64,000 bases of DNA, taken from positions 124,001-188,000 of the forward strand of contig JAFGIX010000054.1 of NCBI GenBank assembly GCA_016929395.1, given 5' to 3'. The notes under the pieces were generated by a model. The model did no database searches and was not told the origin of the DNA. It saw only the letters and a list, made by a program, of their open reading frames with translations. This document shows positions 33,734 through 42,134 of this stretch, in pieces; the stretch's first letter is position 1, and every line of letters begins with the position of its first letter. The translations under genes were made by a program, and so were the position numbers. Source of the stretch: Candidatus Zymogenus saltonus (GTDB taxonomy: Bacteria > Desulfobacterota > Zymogenia > Zymogenales > Zymogenaceae).

Positions 33734-36700
33734 ATGAAGAAAATAATATTTTTCACCGTCGCCATCGTTCTTGCACTTTCCTCATATTCATTTTCCGCAA
33801 GCTTTGAAATCTCCACCGACGAGATATTTGCTCCGGGGGATCCGAATAATCCGGTAACGGTCTCAGTCTCCTCGATAGATATCCCGATTCTCGACATGAG
33901 GATTTACAGGATCGATGATCCGGAGGCCTATTTTCTGGGCTTAAAGGATATTCATTCCCCGACGGTCAAGACGAAGCGCGACATCTCCGGGACATCGGAG
34001 ATGATAGGCGGGGTCAAGAGGAAGACGAAGAGGCTGATTAGGCAGGACTACAGGTCGCTCCTTACCGTTAAAATGCGGGAAGATGTGGTATCCGCCCTGG
34101 GTCTCCCCCATGCAATAGAGGCCGAGACGAAAAAGCCGGAGACCTTTGAGCTCTATCCGGTTTTGAAGGAGTATAAGCTTCTAAAGAAGTGGAACGAGGA
34201 GCTGAAGACCACGAAGCCCGGCAGGTGGGAATATCACAATATCGCAATCGATGTTAAGGAGTCGGGGTGTTACCTTGTCGAGGCGGTATATCAGGACAAC
34301 GTGGCCTACACTGCGGTCATCGTGACCTCCATAGCCTTTGTGACAAAGAACTCACCCACCGACGACCTCGTATACGTGGCGGACAGGGTGACCGGAAAGC
34401 CGGTGGCCAACGCCAAGGTCTCGATTTGGGGAAACGACAAGAAGAGGATTACCTCGGGCAGTACAAACTCCTACGGCGTGTTCTACAAAAAGACGGAAAA
34501 GGAGGAGGTCGAGGGTGTCTATGTCTTTGCGAAGAAGGGCGACTCCTTTACCATAGCCGATCCCTATACCTATTTTGGCTGGTACGAGTCAAAGGACAAG
34601 ATCTACACCTACACGGACAGGCCGGTGTACCGTCCCGGCCACACGGTCCACTTCCGCTCTATCGTAAGGGAGGGGAAGGACGAAGATCTTATAGTACCAA
34701 GGGATGAGAAGGAGTTCGTTGTGGTGATCAAGGACTCCAAGGGAAACGAGATATACAGAAAGAGCCATGAGATCAACGAGTTCGGGAGCCTCTCCGGGGA
34801 GCTAGTTCTGGGGGCGGAGCCCCCCCTGGGGGAATATGAAATCATTATCGACTATAAGGATGAACACTACTACAGCAGCTTCAAGGTCGAGGAATACAAG
34901 AAGCCGGAGTTTGAGGTAACCGTAAATACGGACAAATCGGTCTACATCACCGGCGACACGATAAAGGCGGACATCGAGGCGAAGTATTATTTCGGGAGTC
35001 CCGTCAACGGCGGCGAGGTGGAATACGTCATCTACAAGGCGGTCTACAAGCGCCCCTGGTGGTGGGGCTACGACTGGGCCTGGTATTACATGGACTCCGA
35101 CTACTACTGGGGCACCAAGCAGGAGATGGTGGACAGCATGAAGGGAAAGCTCGATGAAAACGGGAAATTAAGCGTCTCTATTGACACATCCAGCTACGTG
35201 AATAACATCAACGACGATTACACCTTTACCGTCGAGGCCAAGGTCACCGACCTTTCGAGGCGGGAGATAAAGGGGGCGGCGTCGATTAAGGTGGCCAGGG
35301 CGGCCTTTGCCATGATCGTTAGGACCGACCGCTGGTTGTACTCCCCCGGTGATGATGCGAGGATTACGGTAACCGTCCTCGATTTTCAGAACAAGAGGGT
35401 CCCCAATGTCAAGGTAAACCTTATCGTTACAGAAACGGGCGGGGACAAAAAAACCATCACCTCGACCGAGATGTTCAACGCCGTCACAAATCCGGACGGT
35501 GAGGCGATTTATAAATATAAGGTAAAGGGAACCGGTAAAATCGATTTTGCCGCAAGCGCCTTTGACTTTTACGGCAATTCCACATCGAGCGTAGACAACG
35601 CCTATTCGTATACGTGGGGAAGGGGGTATGACAGTGGAGGAATGGCGGGGGGGATTACGATACTCCCGGACAAGAACAGCTACGAAAAGGGGGATACCGC
35701 TCACGTCCTTATCCTCACCCCGGCGGAGAGCTCCTATATCCTTTTCACCGCGGAGGCCCGCTCCATAATCGAGTCCAAGGTTATAAAGGTCGAGGGGGGA
35801 TCGGCCATGATCGATATACCCATAGAAGATATACACACCCCCAACATCTTTCTTACCGCCAGCATGATCTTCAACAACGAGATATACACCGAGACGAAAA
35901 ACATGATAATCCCAGCGACCCAAAAGTTTATGAACGTGGAAATAACTTCCGATAAGGAGATATACGAGCCGCAGGAGGAGGGAACCTTTACCGTTACCAC
36001 CACGGACTATAAAGGGAAGCCGGTGTCGGCGGAGGTCTCTCTCGGGCTTGTGGACGCAGCTATATACGCCATCGCCCCGGACAACGTCATCAACATAGAG
36101 AAGTATTTTTACAAGCTCAGGCCCCACGTCGTCGAGACGACATCGTCCCTCTATTTCAGGTTCTACGGCTATTCCCACAGGAAGGGCCTCCTCTCCGCCC
36201 TCGATAAGAAGGAGACGACCCTGGCGGACTTCAAGGGGGATACCGGAATGGTGGAGCCGGAGATAAGAAAGGACTTCAGGGACACAATGTATTGGTCCCC
36301 CGCTATCGAGACGGGCCTCAACGGCAAGGGGACGGTGAAGCTCAAGTTTCCCGATAACCTCACCCGCTGGCGGGCCACATCCAGAGGGGTCACCACGGAT
36401 ACAGTGGTCGGCGAGAACACGTACAGGGTCATCAGCAGAAAGGACATGATAGTCAGAATCGAGGCGCCGCGCTTCTTCCGCCAGGGGGACGAGATGCTGG
36501 TCTCGACCATCGCCCATAACTACCTTTCGGAGGACAAAAACGTAAGGTTCACCTTCGACGCCAAGGGACTCAAGCTCTTCGGCGGCGGGCCTAAGGAATA
36601 TGTGGTGCCGAAGAACTCCGAGAAGCGGATAGACTGGAAGATAAAGGCGGAGGACGTTGGGAGTGCGGTTCTGACCGCAAAGGCGATGACCAATGAGGTC

Positions 36701-38392
36701 TCCGACGGGATGGAGCTCACTATTCCGATTTTGCCCAAGGGATTGAGTATTCGCGAAAACCGGATGGGCGAGATCCTCAAAGATCCGGGCAAGGTCAAGA
36801 TCACCCTTGAAAGGCCGCCCGATACGGTCAAGAACTCCTCCGAGCTGGTGATAGACATATCCCCAACTCTAGTAAACACGATGGTAGCCGCCATACCGTA
36901 TCTGGTCGGCTACCCATACGGGTGAAACGAGCAGGTAATGGCAAGGTTCTTGCCATCCGTTATGGTAACATCGGTTTTGAATAAATTAGACCTCTCATAT
37001 CCCGAGATAGAAAAGGACCTCCCGAAGTATATCAACAGCGGGCTTATGGTCCTCTACAAAAGACAGCACGACGACAACGGCTGGGGCTGGTACGAGAACG
37101 ATGAAACAACCGCCTACATGACCGCCTATGTCCTCTATGGCCTGATCGAGGCGGAGAAGATTCTCCCCGGAACCAATATCAACATCAGGGTGGATAAAGA
37201 CGTCATTCGTCGGGGAACGGCCTCTCTCATCTCCCAGCTCCCCCAAATAGAGAAGGACTCGGAGAAGGTGTACGCCCTTTACGTCCTTTCCCACACCGAC
37301 AGGCTGAAGCTCGAGTGGCTGGACGAGATGTTCGAGAAGAGGGACAAGCTCACCGCCATATCGAAGGCGATGCTGCTTATCTCCTACGAAAACATGGGGG
37401 TGGACAATAAGGCGAAGACCCTCTACGATATGCTCATGGCGGAGAGGATCGAGGAAAACGGGTACGTCCACTGGGGATACAAGGGGGAGGATTTTTACTG
37501 GTGGCAGTGGGAGGCAGACGAGCTCGAGACGACCTCCTATGCGCTCAGGGTGATGGCGAGGCGCGACCTCGATAATCCCCTCATCGCGAAAGCGATCCGC
37601 TGGCTCATAGTCAACCGCACCGGCAACTACTGGCGCTCCACAAAGGCCTCAGGGAAGATCATCTACGCTTTCAGCGATTACCTCTCAAGGACCGAGGAGA
37701 TGAATCCGAACTACGAGCTTACCCTTAAGCTCAACGGGACGGATCTGAAAAAGCTCAGGGTAACCAAAAAGAACCTCCTTGACGGATTCGGCGCGATCAC
37801 GATAAAAGATAAGGACATAAAGCAGGGAGAGAACGTGATCGAGATTTCAAAGAAGGGGCCTGGGACCCTGTATTACTCCACGACGTTTACGTACTACGTG
37901 GACAGGGGGGATATAGCGCCGGATAATTCCGGGTTCAAGGTCGAGAGGCGCTACTACCTCCTTGAAAAGGTCCCCCAGGACGGCAAGCTGATTTACTTGA
38001 AGAAGCCGCTCAACGGCCCGGTCAGGAGCGGAGACGAGATACTGGTGGAGCTGGACGTCTCCGGGGACAAAGTTTGCGATTACCTCCTTCTCGAGGACTA
38101 CTTCCCGTCCGGCTGCGAGGTGATAGTGGACGACGAGAACTACACGATCACCGGCGACGACTTCTACTCCGGCCGTTACATATATTGGTATGCGGGGAGA
38201 GAGATCAGGGACGAGAGGATCGCCTACTCTCTCAGAAATTTCCGCTATGAAAAGTACACCTTCAAGTACCTCTTGAGAGCCCAGATACCGGGCATGTTCG
38301 AGGTGATGCCGGCCAAGGCGTACCTGATGTACTACCCGACGCTGACCGGCCGCACTGGAAGCGGAGAGCTTGTAATCAACGAGTCCCGCTGA
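33734..38392 (+). CDS. alpha-2-macroglobulin family protein with probable selenocysteine (TGA) at the thioester position
   Basis: A bacterial alpha-2-macroglobulin (about 1,552 residues), a periplasmic protease trap. After a signal peptide (to about residue 21, no lipobox) come macroglobulin domains (DRVTGKPVANAKVSIWG near 216, TDRPVYRPGHTVHF near 293), the bait/MG region, LVDAAIYAIAPDN near 775 and DTMYWSPAIETGLNGKG with FPDNLTRWRA near 850-880. In the thioester domain the family motif is YPYGCxEQ; here the codons read YPYG-TGA-NEQVMARFLP, the TGA at 36923-36925 (codon 1064). The frame continues intact for 489 more codons through WGWYENDETTAYMTAY to the true stop. A SECIS-like hairpin follows the TGA. 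I infer selenocysteine replacing the reactive Cys; a nonsense mutation or sequence error is the alternative. Start: ATG at 33734 behind GGGAG. Confidence 0.85.
36923..36961 (+). promoter_or_regulatory. candidate bacterial SECIS element directly after the in-frame TGA
   Basis: Immediately after TGA (36923-36925), AUGGCAAG (36938-36945) pairs perfectly with CUUGCCAU (36949-36956) around the loop GUU, or GGUUC if the closing G-C opens. The loop begins about 20 nt after the TGA. GG (36934-36935) can pair with CC (36957-36958) leaving a UA bulge, or AACG right after the TGA can pair with CGUU (36958-36961). Bacterial SECIS elements are known to be hairpins at about this distance with a G at the start of the apical loop. 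The codons used in the stem (GCA, TTG, CCA) are less common ones for this gene, as expected if RNA structure is under selection. Confidence 0.72.
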
Positions 38393-38459
38393 CGGCTGTA
38401 TCGCCTATGTCTATGGGATTTAAGTTTAAGGATGTAGTGGAAAAGGGGGAGAGAGGCTT

Positions 38460-39527
38460 TTGAAGATACGAAATGGGGGGGGAGGGGGACACCGTGCCCT
38501 TCTCCCCCTTTTTTTAATCTTGATAATCTTTTTCGCCTTCGGGTGCGGGAGGGGTGCAAGGCGAGAAATCGAGATGGACCGCGCCCTCCATCGGGCGGCG
38601 GAGAAGGGGCTCGGAAGAGTGAAGGGGGCCGTCATCGTGACCGACCCGAAAACGGGGAGGGTAAGGGCCGTGGTCGAGAGGGACGCCTCGATCCTGAAGC
38701 CCTATCCCCCCGGCTCCCTCGTCAAATTGGTGACGGTTTGGGCGGGACTCGAAAGGGGGCTGATTACCCCTGAGACACTCTACGAGTGCAAAGGAACCGT
38801 AAACCTTTCGGGACGGGAGCTCAACTGCTGGTACCACAAGGGGCACGGGGAACTGAACCTGGTCAAGGCGATCTGCTATTCCTGCAATATCTATTTCTAC
38901 AACGTGGCGGATAGGATCGGAGCGGAGCACACCTACAAGGGGCTCAAGGAGCTCGGATTCGGCGAGGTAACCGGGATCGACCTCACCGTAAGCGACCGTT
39001 TCAACGGTGTGGAGTCCGGGGGAATCCTGCTGCCGCCCGATCCCGCTTTTTCCCACGAATACGCCATAGGGGACACCGACCTTATATGTGCAACCCCCCT
39101 TCAGGTTATAACTTACCTCTCCGCACTTACAAACGGGGGCAAGGTTCTTCTGCCGTGGTTGGCTAATACCGAGGCCGAGCTCTCAAGCTTTACTCCGAAG
39201 ATGATTCGGCACCTCGGGGTCTCCCGCTCGGAGGCGGTAATAAAGGAAGGGATGTTCGAGGCGGTCAGGTTCGGAACGGCCATGAACGTGGGAAGGGGGA
39301 TTATCGACCACGGCGTGGAGATAATCGGGAAGACCGGCACCGGCGGATTTTTAGGCACGGAGACGGCGACCCACGGCTGGTTTCTCGGGTTCGCCCCCAA
39401 AGAGAGGCCGGAGATTGGGGTCCTGGTCTTCGTCTACAAGGGAACAGGGGGGGAGGATGCGGCGCCGGTAGCCCGGGAGGTGTTCAGAGCCTACTTCGGG
39501 ATCGAAGCAGAGGAGAGCGGGGATTAG
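38460..39527 (+). CDS. lipoprotein penicillin-binding transpeptidase
   Basis: A 355-residue transpeptidase-only penicillin-binding protein. All three active-site motifs are present: SLVK (Ser86, Lys89), SCN in CYSCNIYFYN, and KTG in GKTGTGGF. It lacks glycosyltransferase and PASTA domains. The N-terminus is a lipoprotein signal (FFAFGC, Cys about residue 29), so it would be anchored in a membrane facing the periplasm. The start is probably the TTG at 38460 behind GGGGGAGAG. It lies 67 bp after the alpha-2-macroglobulin, recalling the Escherichia coli yfhM-pbpC pairing, in which the macroglobulin guards and the PBP repairs the wall. Confidence 0.88.
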   Translation: MKIRNGGGGGHRALLPLFLILIIFFAFGCGRGARREIEMDRALHRAAEKGLGRVKGAVIVTDPKTGRVRAVVERDASILKPYPPGSLVKLVTVWAGLERGLITPETLYECKGTVNLSGRELNCWYHKGHGELNLVKAICYSCNIYFYNVADRIGAEHTYKGLKELGFGEVTGIDLTVSDRFNGVESGGILLPPDPAFSHEYAIGDTDLICATPLQVITYLSALTNGGKVLLPWLANTEAELSSFTPKMIRHLGVSRSEAVIKEGMFEAVRFGTAMNVGRGIIDHGVEIIGKTGTGGFLGTETATHGWFLGFAPKERPEIGVLVFVYKGTGGEDAAPVAREVFRAYFGIEAEESGD

Positions 39528-39530
39528 GAT

Positions 39531-40235
39531 ATGATATTTGCCATGAAAAGAAGGAAACAGCTTTTTACGGCCGCACTGATTTTCCTTGGTTTGCTCCTCT
39601 TTGCGAATCAGGGATTCTCCCAGGAATTAAAATTAAGGGATAGTAGGACGAAGCACTTCACCGTACACTTCGCCGAGGCGCTGACCACGACGGAGCTCGG
39701 CGCTTTAAAAAAAGATCTGGAGGACGCATATTCCGACATCTTACGGGGGCTTTTTGAGATCGTCGGCGGCAAAGATTTTAACGGGAGGCCCATCGACATC
39801 GTAATCTTCGGTATGACCGGCGACTTCACGTCCTTGACAGGTCTCCCCTGGTGGTCGGCGTCGTGTGTGGTGGGGGATTCGATTTACCTCCAACCAATGC
39901 GAACCCTGAAGAGCCGAGGCATATTGAGCGAGGTCATCAGGCACGAGGTTGCCCTCGTCTTCATAAAGAGGCTTTCGGGAGGAGGCGAGCCTCCCGTCTG
40001 GCTGGCAGAGGGGCTTTCCGTCCACCTGTCGGGGGAGATAGAGAGGCTGAGGGCCAGAACAAGGGGCGAAAGGCCCAAGGTGTCGGGCACGGGTGACATA
40101 GACTCCCTCCTTCTGGACAGAGTAGATATAGACAAGAACCGCTGGGGCTACATTCTCGCCTACGAGGCGGTAAAAGAGATGATCGACAAGGGCGAAGGCG
40201 GGGAGATACTGAGGCTTCTTACGGGCGGCCGATAA
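39531..40235 (+). CDS. peptidase-MA-like protein with degenerate zinc motif
   Basis: A 234-residue exported protein (signal peptide to about residue 31, ending QGFSQ). The middle matches peptidase MA-like gluzincins: a helix with RHEVALVFIK followed by PVWLAEGLSVHLSGE. In active enzymes the first would read HExxH; here the second His is Leu (HEVAL), although the third ligand Glu of WLAEG is kept. It is therefore probably inactive or binds metal differently. It starts 3 bp after the PBP stop, so both are surely co-transcribed in the macroglobulin cluster. A start at the ATG 39543 is also possible. Confidence 0.7.
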   Translation: MIFAMKRRKQLFTAALIFLGLLLFANQGFSQELKLRDSRTKHFTVHFAEALTTTELGALKKDLEDAYSDILRGLFEIVGGKDFNGRPIDIVIFGMTGDFTSLTGLPWWSASCVVGDSIYLQPMRTLKSRGILSEVIRHEVALVFIKRLSGGGEPPVWLAEGLSVHLSGEIERLRARTRGERPKVSGTGDIDSLLLDRVDIDKNRWGYILAYEAVKEMIDKGEGGEILRLLTGGR

Positions 40236-40420
40236 GGGACGGGGCGGTGTTGTATTTGTGAGGTTTTTGCATTGCGACCGATACATCCGGGCCTCGTGTC
40301 GTTTTTGACGGCCGTTCTATTTTCTGCTTGTTTTTTAACAAAGTTACGTGGTAGTAATTGGGGGGAATTATTGAGATTGTTTTATGTTGTATTAAAGAAA
40401 ATTTTTTTACGGAAAGCGTT

Positions 40421-41047
40421 ATGAGAAATAGACTGGCCTTTGCAATGGTTGTTATGCTCTCGATCTCCCCGATCTTTTCCGGCTGCGACCTTGTGAAGAA
40501 GCTGACCCACGGCGGGAAAGATTCCGATTCGGGGCCCGAGGCCGTAAAGCCGGATTCGGAGGTGCCGCCGTCTAACGTGGAGTCGCCCCCGGCCGCCCCC
40601 CATAAAAATAAATATAAGACCCTCAAATGCTGCACGATAACCAACTTCAGGGCGGGGATAATAGAAAAGGGAGAGAATGGCGTGATAACCGTGAAAGAGG
40701 TCGAGGAGATCCCCTACGTGCCGGGGACCTACATCGGCGTCAGGTTTAACTACGAGAGCAAGACCGGAAAGCCGATCGAGTATTTGGAGGAGGAGTTCTT
40801 CCCGGAGGCCCCCCTCTACTGGGAGGAGATCGCCGGGAAGAACTACAAGGTATTTGTGGACGAAAAGCGGGCCGAGTACACCTCTATGCTGCCGCCGGTG
40901 ACCAAGGACAACAGCTTTACAAGCTACTGGATATTGAAGCCCTCGGGCGACCCGGTGGGAAAGTGGATCTGGGATATCTATTTCGATAGTGAGTACTACA
41001 CCACGGTGATATTCAACATCGTCAAAATCGCTCCCGGTAAAAAGTAG
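40421..41047 (+). CDS. lipoprotein, possibly DUF3859-like
   Basis: A 208-residue lipoprotein: signal peptide with lipobox IFSGC (Cys about residue 22), then a low-complexity Pro/Ser/Glu-rich linker (about residues 30-62) and a beta-rich domain of about 140 residues. The pattern ITNFRAGIIEKG, EEIPYVPGTYIGVRFNYE and GKWIWDIYFD recalls the DUF3859 fold, but the match is by eye. Start is the ATG at 40421 with GGAAAG upstream; the frame is open further but hydrophobic context favours this one. It follows the macroglobulin-PBP-peptidase group after 185 bp and may belong to it functionally. Confidence 0.65.
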   Translation: MRNRLAFAMVVMLSISPIFSGCDLVKKLTHGGKDSDSGPEAVKPDSEVPPSNVESPPAAPHKNKYKTLKCCTITNFRAGIIEKGENGVITVKEVEEIPYVPGTYIGVRFNYESKTGKPIEYLEEEFFPEAPLYWEEIAGKNYKVFVDEKRAEYTSMLPPVTKDNSFTSYWILKPSGDPVGKWIWDIYFDSEYYTTVIFNIVKIAPGKK

Positions 41048-41305
41048 CGGCGGACAAAAAAGGGGAGCTGTACAGGGCATGGTTTTAAAGAGAGCGGCGG
41101 GGGGGGGAGGAGGACACAATATATCCTAATCCCTTGAAAGCCGCGTTTAAGCGGGATTTCCCCCCCAGGCGTATGTTCGGGCCGCTTGCCGCCCCGACGA
41201 ATCCCGCCTGTGAACGGAGGCTCCCCTTCCCATCTCGTTTTCTACGGGGTCGTTTCCCTGAATACCCCTGGTTGAAACCGACTCCCTTTTAGATGTCGTG
41301 GTTGT

Positions 41306-42103
41306 CTAAAAAAATTGGGGGGAATCGTCCGCCTTTAAGACGTACATCTCGGGGAGCGGCAGGCGACAGCCGCCGTCGCCTCCTCCTTCACCTCCGCCCC
41401 TGAAGGAATCCAGAGACTCTTCCATGTTTTTAAGGGCCGAGAAGAGGGTCCTGATCTGTTTACCGGACGCATTGACCGGTTGACCCGCCGGGCCCCCCGA
41501 AGTGATCGTAGACGACATCTTTCTGCCCACGTTTACCGGATTGCCGATCGGATTTCCCGTTTTCGGATCGATGCTCGAAAAAGACACGGTTCCCCAAAGG
41601 ACAATAAGGGTGCTGAAGCTGTTTTCCCCGACCCTGTCCACGGAGAAGACTGTACCTCTTGAGCCGGCGATGGAGATGTCACTCCTTATCTCGAATATGG
41701 AGTCGTTGGTGAGCTCTTTGACCTTGCTGTAGATTTTTCCCGCGACCAGCCCTATAACCGTCGAGGTTTTCGTTGCCTCTTTTCCGGTATCGCCCGTCAC
41801 CTTCTCTCCGGAAAAGTCGGTAATCTCGATCTCGGTCATGGGCCCGAGCTTGATGACATCCCCGTTGAGCTCAACGATCATCGAGGACTCCTCCCCCGTC
41901 TTCAGCCGGACGCCGCCGCTTACGGCCATCCCTTTTATGGCATTAATCCAGTTGTCGGTCCCCTTCTCCGTTACAAAACAATCCCTTTTGACATCGATTA
42001 TCGTCCCGCTTAACTCCTCCCCCGCGGAGATTGCCGGGGCTGCGATGAGCGCAGCAAAAAGGATCGAAACGAGTGATGAGACGACAATTTTTTTACCTTT
42101 CAT
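41306..42103 (-). CDS. FecR-domain exported protein
   Basis: A 265-residue protein with a signal peptide (to about residue 27, ending APAISA) and a FecR-type beta-helical domain: VKLKTGEESSMIVELNGDVIKLGPMTEIEI-like pattern, then IFEIRSDISIAGSRGTVFSV, the usual core of stand-alone FecR proteins. The C-terminus is Gly-rich (RGGGEGGGDGG). The start has an ideal AGGAGG eight bases upstream. It lies 31 bp after the CHASE2 cyclase gene on the same strand. FecR-CHASE2-cyclase pairs occur widely in Deltaproteobacteria, suggesting that FecR is an extracytoplasmic partner of the cyclase; the ligand is unknown. Confidence 0.88.
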   Translation of the reverse strand: MKGKKIVVSSLVSILFAALIAAPAISAGEELSGTIIDVKRDCFVTEKGTDNWINAIKGMAVSGGVRLKTGEESSMIVELNGDVIKLGPMTEIEITDFSGEKVTGDTGKEATKTSTVIGLVAGKIYSKVKELTNDSIFEIRSDISIAGSRGTVFSVDRVGENSFSTLIVLWGTVSFSSIDPKTGNPIGNPVNVGRKMSSTITSGGPAGQPVNASGKQIRTLFSALKNMEESLDSFRGGGEGGGDGGCRLPLPEMYVLKADDSPQFF

Positions 42104-42134
42104 CTTTGAACCTCCTTGATTCATGAAAAACACT

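Noticed and set aside
35168-36517. 449-codon minus-strand open frame
   Set aside because: Antisense to the alpha-2-macroglobulin gene, which has clear family motifs on the plus strand.
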